From assembly GCA_032209605.1 (NCBI GenBank), contig JASFXZ010000001.1:4650001-4714000 (forward strand): 64,000 bases of DNA. The letters are read 5' to 3'. Shown here piece after piece: positions 49,972-59,884 of this stretch. Made by a program: the position numbers and the translations under genes. The DNA is from Mactromeris polynyma. Lineage: Eukaryota > Mollusca > Bivalvia > Venerida > Mactridae. Below the pieces are notes generated by a model. It did no database searches, was not told the DNA's origin, and was given only the letters and a program-made list of their open reading frames with translations. Positions within the stretch are counted from its first letter, which is position 1; each line of letters starts with the position of its first letter.

Positions 49972-50145
49972 GAATCTCATTTAATGATCACCTCAATAAG
50001 AAGACCACCTCAAAAATGAAGAACACAACTTTCATGTCCATTTTCACTGCTTATCTCTTTATACAACCTCAATATTAAGACCTCCTCAAAATTCAGACAA
50101 GTTTTGAAGGATCACAAGTGTGGTCGTATTACTGAGGTTTTACTG
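49972..50145 (-). mobile_element. Family A MITE, reversed, left end worn
   Basis: It reads TCACCTCAATAAGAAGACCA, CATGTCCATTTTCACTG, CTTTATACAACCTCAATATT and CTGAGGTTTTACTG, with TA at 50146-50147. This is the inverse of the standard form. The outer left end has decayed (TCTCATTTAATGATCACC). It lies 297 bases from an oppositely oriented copy at 50443-50620. Confidence 0.85.
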
Positions 50146-50147
50146 TA

Positions 50148-50442
50148 ATTAAACATCTCGTTTCTTGTATGCCAGGTTCAAATATAAAGAATTATTGTAA
50201 AGTAGAAGATCGTTGTATCACGTGAAACAGCTACGTGTTTAAGACAGGGAATCAGGCGCAGGCTAACAAATACACTTGCATCCATTAGAATAGCTTCAAG
50301 TGGCCAAAACAACCCCACATCTCGCAACATCAGAGATTTTAGTGACGAAAATGGCACATAGTAGGGCAAGGTCACCCCAAACAAGGAGACATAGAAAACG
50401 CACGCGTCTGAGTATATCATCCCAAATTCGTCTGTATATATA
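50148..50442. other. Spacer between two inverted family A copies
   Basis: No gene supported. Frames of 96 and 105 codons here run into the flanking repeats. With family A copies in opposite orientation on both sides, a transcript across 49972-50620 could fold into a long hairpin. Confidence 0.5.
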
Positions 50443-50620
50443 CAGTAAAACCTCAATAATACGACCACCCTTGGGACCCTTGAAAACTGGTCTTCATATT
50501 GAGGTGGTCTTAATATTGACGTTAAGTAAAGAGCAAAACAGTGAAAATGGACTTGAAAATTTTGTACTTAGTTTCGATGTAGTCGTATTATTGAGGTGGT
50601 CTTTAAGTAAGGTTTGACTG
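50443..50620 (+). mobile_element. Family A MITE, 178-bp full form
   Basis: The ends are CAGTAAAACCTCAATAATAC and TTTAAGTAAGGTTTGACTG, with TA at 50441-50442 and 50621-50622. The interior has CTTGGGACCCTTGAAAACTG, GAGCAAAACAGTGAAAATGG and ATTATTGAGGTGGTC. It is the same length as 36981-37158 and collinear with it. Confidence 0.93.
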
Positions 50621-50622
50621 TA

Positions 50623-52739
50623 CTTTCGTTCTTGGAGAACTTCTATGAAAACTATTTGATAGGAGTGTATGCTACCAATGTCAGGGCTTTATTTGGATCT
50701 TGGACTAGTTGCGAACTAAGAGCGAAGGAAAAATATTTATTTACTATTGACATATTTTCAGTCTATGACATCGTTATAACCCGACGTAATTTACGTCAGA
50801 CGACATCGAGAAGTGTAGAAGGCCAGCGTATTTGTATACGGATGGTATGGGGTCGTTATTAAATCAAAAAGTCAAGAGTTATATTTGATATACTGCTAAA
50901 ACTTATGTATAGATCAAGATGAAAATGACAAGTGACACCCTACAGCCGAGAAAGTATAATTGAAATTGCACAGCAAGCAGGCTATGCATTATTTATTTAC
51001 GATATATCTAATTTGTCCGGTTATGGAATAGTTTATGGCGAAGACTGTCAAATAAGGTAATAATAGCCGTGTCCAGTCTGTGAAAAACCGGTGTCAATGT
51101 CACAAATAACACTTCGTGATGTTCACACTATATACTGAGATACTCCAGACGACAATTATTGTAAACATTATTTTCCAAACAGTGAGGTGCGGTATTCTAC
51201 GAGCATGTTCTATCATAAATGTTTCTTAACGCAAAAAGGTGATAAAATTCCAACTAGATCCTTAACCATGAATGATTTTCTCATATCGTTTGAAGATTTT
51301 ATTGCTCAATATCCATGCAGAAATTTTATTTTACCCATATGGCAATATCTGCATTACATATATCTGATATTAACCAGAAATATAAATATAAACTGTGCTC
51401 AATTCAGAATAGGGTTCCCTAAGGGACCGCTAACATTGTGTATCAAATCTTATGAAAATTGACTTAAAAGGTCTTTAAAACGTATACTCAAAATTCCCTT
51501 GGCAATTTGATGAGCATGAAATTCGTTTCCTCTTTCTCAATCAAACAGCAATCATATTTTACGACAACCGTACTTTGAAACGTCTCGAATCGAATCCACT
51601 TTTACGACATACAGCGATAATATCAAATGTTTGTATGAAATATGGACGCCATACGAACGCCAGAAATGATTCGACAACATATGGACTAGGCATTTAAAAG
51701 TATTTCCAAATTATTAGACCAGATTTTTATGAGGATTCAAAACTCATACGAGGTTTTAATTAAGTTATGATGAATATCAGTACGTGTGTGGGTGGCGCGA
51801 GGGTTTTGTGTGTGTTTCATGCTGTCGTCAGGACTTGGTTAGGATGAGTTAGAATGAAAAAACAACAGACGATTTGTCTAAAACCAAAGTTGTTTACAAA
51901 TAAAATTTGATTATAGGACAATATATTTTAAAGAAGAGTAAACACATACAATAGCGTAAAGCTACAAAATAGGGTATGACTGCACTAAATTATTTCGGAA
52001 TTCTCTGAAAAGTCTCAAGGTTAATGTCACTGAGATGGGGTATGGATAGGGTAAGAAACGCGCGAACCAGGATTAAACGGCTTAGTTTAAAGTGAACTTA
52101 ATATGCAGAAATTCAAGCATTTTGCCCAATCCACCTTGAAACTTCAAAGTTCTGTCATACTAATTCCGTACAGCAGGTAGGATAAGTGATTTTGCTGAAG
52201 TAATTAGTTGTAATCTGTCGAGCGTAAAACGCAATAATTTCCGCGTGATCGACAGCATTCGGATTACTTTTCATGTTATCCGTCGAAGCAGAAGTTCACG
52301 CAGCCCACCTTATCAAGAAAGCAGTCGACACTAAAGACTCGGCAAATGAAATAGAAGACTGGTGAATTCGGTCGAAATTAAACAACAATTTGACTTGACG
52401 TCTGCCGCATATCCAGTACGATACAACGAGAGATGCTTACTTTTGAAGTTCGTTTGTTTGTTCGAGCGAGCAAATTTGAACAATAATGACTGCTCTCATC
52501 AATGCATTTACATGAACTTTCCGCTTTATGGTGCATCTTCGTGCCAAATTGCTGACACTTTGCGGTAATTGACTTAATAACGGAGTCTGTTATTTCCCTC
52601 TGGCTTGTATCAAAATAATATTCACTGACTACATCGCCTCATAACCGAATTGTCAACAAGCAATTACTTTCGTCATTAGTGCGCATGTTTATTTGCGACA
52701 GGTATAACTGGTTTGCGCATGCGCAACTTGCACATTTTC
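50623..52739. other. No gene seen
   Basis: Frames of 82 codons (50614-50862) and 91 codons (51187-51462) on plus have no recognised domain. AT-rich otherwise. Confidence 0.5.
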
Positions 52740-52898
52740 GACCACCTCAATAATAAGACCACCTCAAAATTAAGAACACGATTTTCGAGTTCATTTTCAC
52801 TGTTTTGCTCTTTATTCAACATCAATATTAAGACCACCTTTGAGATAAGACCAGTTTTCCAGGGTCCCAATGTATGTCTTATTATGGAGGTTTTACTG
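52740..52898 (-). mobile_element. Family A MITE, reversed, 5' truncated
   Basis: It begins abruptly inside the element at GACCACCTCAATAATAAGAC and runs through TTTTGCTCTTTATTCAACAT to GGAGGTTTTACTG, with TA at 52899-52900. Its outer left end (about 20 bases) is missing. The junction abuts GCGCATGCGCAACTTGCAC. Confidence 0.87.
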
Positions 52899-52900
52899 TA

Positions 52901-53666
52901 CCTATGAAAGATGTCCGCAAAATGATTATTTTAGAGAACACTGCTTAATTTCACTTTAGCGAACTCTATAGATCAGGTGTCTGGCGGAGCAATAATGAGA
53001 ATAATAACGTAAACACGAGTATGGTTATATAAAACTAAAACGTATTTCTCTAGTTTAGCCAGTAGCAATTTGAAATCTCGTTTCTTACCGATTTCAATGA
53101 AGCTGTCTCAAGCCCGCGATCCGTGTCAGCTGTGCTAATCACGCTGTAAATCACGTTGTAATGAGACTTGACGGGACTCGACAACAAAGATGGCGTCAAA
53201 TTACAACATTGGAACAGATTGATGGTCGCGTTACACAAAAGGCTGTAGAGTTTGCGCAATAAATTTTTGAAAAACGATACTTCAAGTAGTTTTGGACAAG
53301 GCGGAAAAGAATACAGTGTTTCAAGTTTTGGCGGTCGCTATGCCTTGTCATTAATATATTCACCACGAGACGACTGATCCAACAAATCAAAACGTTCTTG
53401 TATAATTAACACCCTGTCTACGGTGTTTCACATTATATATGCGTGTGTTAAGCATCAGACACATTCACATCGAGTATATTTTTGAAATCATTCCACAACT
53501 AATTGAGAAACAAAATTATAATGACCTGTCACATTTGATTGACCTTTGCCACCTAGCCCTTGTCACATGATCTTATTGTCGAATCAAAAAACTAATTTTT
53601 TTCCCGAAATTATTTGGCCACTCTTTCTTCAGGGCACTTGGCGCGCCAATACCAACAAGCTCAATT
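52901..53666. other. No gene seen
   Basis: Spacer with 64-69-codon frames, none recognised. Confidence 0.5.
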
Positions 53667-53668
53667 TA

Positions 53669-53975
53669 CAGTCGGACCTCGTTTATTCGACAACCTTCTA
53701 TCCGAATACTTGATATCATCCGAAATAAACATCAGGTCCCGATGTATCTTCTTACGCACAGTCGAATTGAAATGGGCCACTATTTCCTCCATGCTTGATT
53801 TTATTCGCGAAAAGCATATTTTCGGTATAATTTTGAATTCGCGAGTCGACAGATTCGCGAATTAACGCGAAAATTACGTTGTGGTGGACATAAAGTGATG
53901 TTTAGTATTCTTAACCATGTATTATTCGAAATAAAATTTCGGACTCGATGAATTCATATGAACGAGGTATGACTG
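53669..53975 (+). mobile_element. Family B pogo/Tigger-like MITE carrying a 130-bp insertion
   Basis: The ends are CAGTCGGACCTCGTTTATTC and ATGAACGAGGTATGACTG, with TA at 53667-53668 and 53976-53977. At 307 bp it is about 130 bp longer than its relatives. The extra sequence lies at about 53780-53909, between GAATTGAAATGGGC and AACCATGTATTATTCGAAAT, and is rich in TTCGCGAA-type palindromes (ATTCGCGAAAA, ATTCGCGAGTCG, ATTCGCGAATTAACGCGAA). It looks like a second repeat nested in the first. Confidence 0.9.
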
Positions 53976-53977
53976 TA

Positions 53978-54413
53978 CTTCAAAAGAAATCAAAATAGCA
54001 TAGGCGATACTAATACTAAACTTAATATATCACAAATTTGAATAGGAGATTCAAAAACTGTTGGTCGGTTACCAAGTAGGATCCCTGCATTGTCACTAAT
54101 ACTTTTAATAATACGTTCGTTTACCTCGCTTTGTCGCAAAACATTTTTTGCAGTACATCGACCGAGTTTGATTTAGACGTATTTGCGGCAGCTGTTGACA
54201 CTATTGAAATGTTCTTAAGATGGTGAAGTGTTATTTCTGTCATTAAAGTCAAGGAATGAAGGAGAACACAGGAACACCTGAAGTGGTTGGGGACCGCTGC
54301 TGTAGTATTTGGTGATAGGTTAGCGTGAAGTGCTTTAATTGAAGAAAATACAATTAAATGTCAACATCACACGTAATTATTCTAAAATCATGAAAATGCG
54401 TTTTGAAGATAAT
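53978..54413. other. No gene seen
   Basis: AT-rich spacer without recognised content. Confidence 0.5.
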
Positions 54414-54505
54414 AGGACAAAAAATAACGCAGAATTTAATCTTATTCATCCTTACCCGGTCGCTCCTATGCGACAGGCATGTGTATATTCAACAAGAAAG
54501 ATCTT
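54414..54505 (+). repeat. Direct repeat, left copy (flanks the SINE)
   Basis: AAAATAACGCAGAATTTAAT, TTATTCATCCTTACC, ATGCGACAGGCATGTGTATA and TTCAACAAGAAA match, in order, the segment at 55110-55218. The left copy lacks about 28 bases present in the right one. Confidence 0.8.
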
Positions 54506-54792
54506 GTAAAAATATGATCGGCGCAATTTGAAGGTTAAGATTTGTTGTGCAACATAAAAAAAAATCCGAAATGTTACGATTGCTGGTCACTCCAGATTTT
54601 AAATGGATTTTGGTTAATTCACCGAAATTCAGTGGATTTCGGTATTGTAAACGTAGGGCCTACACCTTATCGAAAGGTTAACCAATCTGCGTCGAGGTTA
54701 CAAACGTATTTCGGTTGAATAGAAGTTGGTTAAGTGGTCAACTAAGATTTCATTGGTTACACAACACTGATATTGAAATAGCATGTTAGTTC

Positions 54793-55085
54793 GTAGCGGA
54801 TCCGTGGTCCAGTGGTAACGCCCTTGATTAGTAATCCACGGATCGCAGGTTCGATTCCCCGCTGCACCACTGACAGTACTAACAGTCCTTCGGACGAGAC
54901 TTTGAAAAACCGAGGTTCCGTATACGATGCTTTACATCGGACACGTACAAAAACCAGGTGTGCTTCTGGAACTGGGATATCTTTTGTATCATGCACTATC
55001 CTCCAAAAATCTAAAATGACTAACATTCATCCGGAGGCGTCGCCCATATGGGAAACCGGTGGCGACGATAAATAAACGCAAATAC
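54793..55085 (+). mobile_element. tRNA-derived SINE
   Basis: The head is tRNA-like. TGGTCCAGTGG (54805-54815) fits an RNA polymerase III A box and GGTTCGATTCC (54848-54858) is a B box, spaced as in a tRNA. The clover-leaf is worn, with about 4 of 7 acceptor pairs and a broken T stem. The body follows with CGGACGAGACTTTGAAAAAC, CGAGGTTCCG and ACATCGGACACGTACAAAAA. This resembles, from memory, the conserved central domain of molluscan SINEs, and would need a database search. The 3' end is CGATAAATAAACGCAAATAC, an A-rich tail. A frame of about 87 codons inside it is incidental. It depends on LINE machinery not encoded here. Confidence 0.75.
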
Positions 55086-55109
55086 GACAATGATAGTACG
55101 ACTGCGCCG

Positions 55110-55218
55110 AAAAAATAACGCGGAATTTAAGTTTATTCATCCTAACCGACCGGTTAGACCAATCAGTGGAACGTTCTAATGCGACAGACATGTGTATATT
55201 CAAAAACAACAAGAAATT
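55110..55218 (+). repeat. Direct repeat, right copy
   Basis: AAAATAACGCGGAATTTAAG, TTATTCATCCTAACC, ATGCGACAGACATGTGTATA and TTCAAAAACAACAAGAAA correspond to 54414-54505. It includes an extra GACCAATCAGTGGAACG-containing stretch. Confidence 0.8.
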
Positions 55219-55249
55219 TTTTTTTAATGAATATTCAGGGATATTATTA

Positions 55250-55428
55250 CAGTCGAACTAGTTAATTCGAAACTTAATATCCGAATACTTTGTATCATTC
55301 GAAATAAATATCAGGTCCAGATGTATATTCTAACGCACGGTGAAATGAAAAGGGCTATTCGAAACCATGTATTATTATTCGAAATAAAAATTGGGACCCG
55401 ATGAATTCGAATGAACGAGGTCCGACTG
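55250..55428 (+). mobile_element. Family B pogo/Tigger-like MITE, full length
   Basis: The ends are CAGTCGAACTAGTTAATTCG and AATGAACGAGGTCCGACTG, with TA at 55248-55249 and 55429-55430. The 179-bp interior includes ATCCGAATACTTTGTATCAT, CCATGTATTATTATTCGAAA and ACCCGATGAATTCG. The left end is more diverged than the right. Confidence 0.92.
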
Positions 55429-55430
55429 TA

Positions 55431-56283
55431 TATTTGGATAAAAAGTATGACACAGTGGCTTTAAGAATGTCTAGTTGTATTACCGGGTTATCGCCAATCA
55501 GAATGACAGCAAAATAATGTCGTCTGGCATCGTGTGGATATTCCCACGTGGGACACAGTCTGTGGCCAGAGACTTTTCCCTCCAATTCACGCTAAGTTAC
55601 AAAGACTAATAACATAATTGTCGATGCATAATAACGACACATTAAGATAACGATTTGTTTTTCGTTCTAACATGGTTTTGCTATTTGGAAAAACAAATCT
55701 TTACCTTCAAATTGCGCCGACCATTTTTTTATGGATATTTCTTGTTAAAAAATCTAACACAGTAGTTGTCATTTGATTTGAGTCATAATTGGCAGACGAC
55801 ATATGTGAAATTGACAAGTTGTTAAGTTATTTTTAGAAATATTATCAGCTGATTCATCAACTTTTATTCCTTCTTTGTTAAAAAACATTTTAGAATTTGA
55901 GTAAGGTCAGTATTTGATAATTCTATTATAATATCATAAACATCTGTAATGAACGAACTTTTGTTTATACCTGGCTTCCATCAATTTATTTGAGCCGCAT
56001 ATTTTTCTGATGAGTCGCGAAGTACTACTAAGTTAATTCAAGCGGACCACCTCTGCTATTTTTAAAGAATACCCATCGAAAGTAACATGGGAAAAAGTAG
56101 TTCCAAAATGGCTGCCGAAGTGAATGCATGTAATCTCTGAAAAGTATGACAGAGATATTTTAATATTAGAAAAAGGAGGTAAACAAAACATTTAGATAAA
56201 GTTGAATTGTGCTTCCCTGATCAGAAGTCCTAAATAGAATAAACCGAATCACGCATCGATAATTTATGTGTATTCATACACGT
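55431..56283. other. No gene seen
   Basis: AT-rich spacer. GCAGACGAC occurs at 55792-55800. No frame of note. Confidence 0.5.
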
Positions 56284-56340
56284 ACTTCCGAACGTTCCAT
56301 TTCCAAACTGTACGGAAATTGCCGAAATGTTCCGCTCGAA
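56284..56340 (-). repeat. Mini palindromic repeat, diverged copy
   Basis: On the minus strand it reads CGGAACATTTCGGCAATTTC, then CGTACAGTTTGGAAATGG, matching the middle of the copies at 16060 and 42555. Its outer ends differ (GGAACGTTCGG against GGAACATTTCGG), so it may be a sub-family. Confidence 0.55.
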
Positions 56341-56489
56341 GTTATGTGTCCTGTTCTTTGAACTTAGCCAGATTCAAAATGGTGGCGATAGAATGACAAC
56401 TAGCACTGCAATGGAGCTATTCGATATGAATAGTTTATTTTAAAAGGCGCAACAAAGTTTTTATGACGCATCGAAAGAAATAATATAAG

Positions 56490-56650
56490 TAACGACCACA
56501 TTGGGACTCTTAAAACTGGTCTTATTATTGAGGTGGTCTTAAAATTGAGCTTAAATAAAGAGCAAAACAGTGAAAATAGATTTGAACATTCTTAATTTTG
56601 AGGTGATCTTATTATTCATGTGGTCTTTAAGTGAGGGAAATTTACGACTG
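56490..56650 (+). mobile_element. Family A MITE, ends worn
   Basis: ACGACCACATTGGGACTCTT, TTATTATTGAGGTGGTCTTA, AAATAAAGAGCAAAACAGTG and GTGGTCTTTAAGTGAGG follow the family order. The left terminal CAGTAAAACC is lost and the right end reads TTTACGACTG, with a few extra bases. Confidence 0.85.
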
Positions 56651-56759
56651 TGTAACCCCGAACATATGGTTTATACATGTATGTCTGTGGTATAATAACA
56701 TGATAAATTGTTTGCAACACGAAGTGGCTACGGTTTTGTAAAAAATGGAGCACGGTTCA

Positions 56760-57588
56760 GACGTTCAGTACGAATAAACATATGTCCTAGACGATAGTTC
56801 TTGGCTAAGGACCTACATGCAAAGTTATAGGTAGACGTGATGCACGAATACACATATGTCCTAGACGATAGTTCTTGGCTAAGGACCTACATGCAAAGTT
56901 ATAGGTAGACGTTCAGTACGAATACACATATGTCCTAGACGATAGTTCTTGGCTAAGGACCTACATGCAAAGTTATAGGTAGACGTGATGCACGAATACA
57001 CATATGTCCTAGACGATAGTTCTTGGCTAAGGACCTACATGCAAAGTTATAGGTAGACGTTCAGTACGAATACACATATGTCCTAGACGATAGTTCTTGG
57101 CTAAGGACCTACATGCAAAGTTATAGGTAGACGTGATGCACGAATAAACATATGTCCTAGACGATAGTTCTTGGCTAAGGACCTACATGCAAAGTTATAG
57201 GTAGACGTTCAGTACGAATACACATATGTCCTAGACGATAGTTCTTGGCTAAGGACCTACATGCAAAGTTATAGGTAGACGTTCAGTACGAATACACATA
57301 TGTCCTAGACGATAGTTCTTGGCTAAGGACCTACATGCAAAGTTATAGGTAGACGTGATGCACGAATAAACATATGTCCTAGACGATAGTTCTTGGCTAA
57401 GGACCTACATGCAAAGTTATAGGTAGACGTTCAGTACGAATACACATATGTCCTAGACGATAGTTCTTGGCTAAGGACCTACATGCAAAGTTATAGGTAG
57501 ACGTTCAGTACGAATACACATATGTCCTAGACGATAGTTCTTGGCTAAGGACCTACATGCAAAGTTATAGGTAGACGTGATGCACGAA
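56760..57588. repeat. 74-bp satellite, 11.2 nearly identical copies
   Basis: Unit starts (ACGT) fall at 56761, 56835, 56909 and every 74 bases to 57575. The body ATATGTCCTAGACGATAGTT, CTTGGCTAAGGACCTACATG, CAAAGTTATAGGTAG is identical in all units by eye. Variation is confined to the junction: type A TTCAGTACGAATA and type B GATGCACGAATA, giving the order A B A B A B A A B A A B. A linked AATAAAC/AATACAC difference makes units 6-8 identical to units 9-11. Within the unit GTCCTAG and CTAAGGAC can pair as a short stem. No coding role is seen. Confidence 0.97.
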
Positions 57589-59884
57589 GCTTTCGGATTT
57601 ATCCATGACGAGTTTCAGACAAGAAAGACGAAAAATAGACGCACTTTAGACAGAGCCTATATATGAATACTGACACTAATATCAGGACTGCGCATGCGTA
57701 CTTTTGCTCTGTGTTTTATTACTATTCTTCCTGTCCATTTTTATCCCCTGAATATCGTTGTTTTGGAGAGAGCGCCGATCTATTTTTCTCACATATTTGA
57801 TTAATATTGTCAATGATAACATTTTGTTCAGTTTGATAGAGATCTTGTCGCATGTTTTCTATTGACTTCGCAGGTTTTGTGCTTTGTAGGAAAATTAGCA
57901 TACGTTTTATAGCAATACATCATATGCTAAATGGGGTTTTATGATTAAAATTGTCCATTTAGAACCCGATGCAGACTATGATGCAGTGACCAACATGGAC
58001 AGCACCTGTCTAAAACAGATGCTGGTCATTTTAATGTCCGTAACGTGGACACAAAAGAAATGCAGCGACAGCCGCCAGTGTTAACGAAAAAATATCCCAA
58101 AATGTTTTCATCGAAATATAAAATGCGAAAACGTTATATTCTGGAATTATGGCCTATCTCTTAAAATATACTCTGAACATTTGAAAAAGCAAATGTAATA
58201 TTTCTCAAATTTCATGAACTTACCTAGGGATGTAAGATAATAAACTTAACATGATATTATTTAATTTTACGCAAAGATGAACGATAAATTTTCCTTTGAT
58301 CTACGGGTATTTTCATGAGTCTTAAAACACAGTAAAATTACCTTTAACAGGACATCACGGGTACAAAAAATGTGCGTTTCTTAAATGTATTGAGTATATT
58401 TTGGTATGGTAAAAGATTGAAACGACGAGGTCCAATGTTATCAAACTTGAGATTCTTCCCCAAGCTTCATTTCAGTTTTAATTTCTCAAGTTAATTATAG
58501 CGAGATTGTGAAATTTTTATGCAGAATACAGTATGCGATCTAATCTGAACATATACTGAAATATTTAACAGATGTATCATGTATACGTGCGTTCTGATGA
58601 TGTGTTGCCGTCTTTCATGTCCTCCGAGCACTTCATTTAAAGATCAAATCCCATATATGATGTTAAAATTCCACAAAATTAACGGTGCAGAAAAAATATA
58701 CCACTGACATGTGGTATATCTCAAATATCTATCAAGAGAACCCTTTTAAACTGAAAGATTTTAACTTACAGCACAATTTAATTTATATAAGCTTTAGTCT
58801 TTTATACAAACATATTTCCATCGAACGCATTCTTTCAAACAGTCTGTTTAGATTCTACATTCTTGTAGAAACGAAACTAAAAGATAGACAACCAATGAAT
58901 TACGTATGTTGATCTTAATCTCCCGAGCGTAATTCCCGCGCGTATACTAGTTGCGCATAGCACGTGGCGTTCAGTGCATCTCTCGCTGTCATTGGACGCT
59001 TGTATTCAGAATAAATCATACCACAGACAGGAAAGACCCTGAGGGCAAAATTACTGCTAGTGATTGAGTATTCTTCATTAATATTGCAAAAACTGATTTC
59101 ACAGATTATGTATCGCTTATAAACAGTATCCGTGATGCCACACACATAGTATATTTCCCTGAGTCTGCGTGCGACTATAGATCACCCGGTAAAGGCATGA
59201 AGTTTCAAAGGCGATATGGAAATGCTGGGTTCAAAGAAAAAAAATACAGATCAATACTTTATCGGGAATGTAATTTATAAGTCAATGATTACCCAATCAT
59301 TCATTTGAATACAGAATTATATATTTGATGTACAGCTGTACTGATTTAATCAAATCTGGTCGCCACGGTACAGAAACACGAATGGAGAGACTTCGGTATT
59401 TGGTTTTTGCGCAACATTTAGTCAGTTTTATGCACAAAATGGCTACAAGTTAAAGTAAACATGCTAAAACTGAAAACTTTCGTTTTTAAGATTTTATTAC
59501 CAGAATATGGTAAAGCCTAACATAGAAAGAAAACTGATACATTAGCCAGAGTGTTATATGCGGGTACTATGTCTTACTGATCTTTGTAGTAATGTTGTAA
59601 ATGTTCGTATTTGTCTTGTTCATACTCGGAACTTAACAACACAGACGCCGATTTTTCTGGTGAGTCATTCATCATTAAGTCTTATGGCTGCCATTCAATA
59701 CCCTGCTTGTAGCGGATGCAGACGACCGGATTTGCTCAACAGGGAACATACATGACTACAAAACAAAGGACATGAATTCGATCCCCTTGGGATGAGAGAT
59801 TAAATTGTTACAGGGAACGCCACTTACATAAGACAATGCCTCCCCATACAGACCCCAGGAATACAACTGTTAGGGACTGAGGAG
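57589..59884. other. No gene seen
   Basis: AT-rich spacer. A small hairpin CAGCACCTGT/ACAGATGCTG lies at 58000-58024. Frames of 65-76 codons only. GCAGACGAC occurs at 59718-59726. Confidence 0.5.

Noticed and set aside
50300..50617. 105-codon plus frame and overlapping 96-codon minus frame
   Set aside because: Both run through family A repeat sequence.
56760..57588. CRISPR-like array
   Set aside because: The 74-bp units are head-to-tail with no unique spacers and the context is eukaryotic; it is a satellite.
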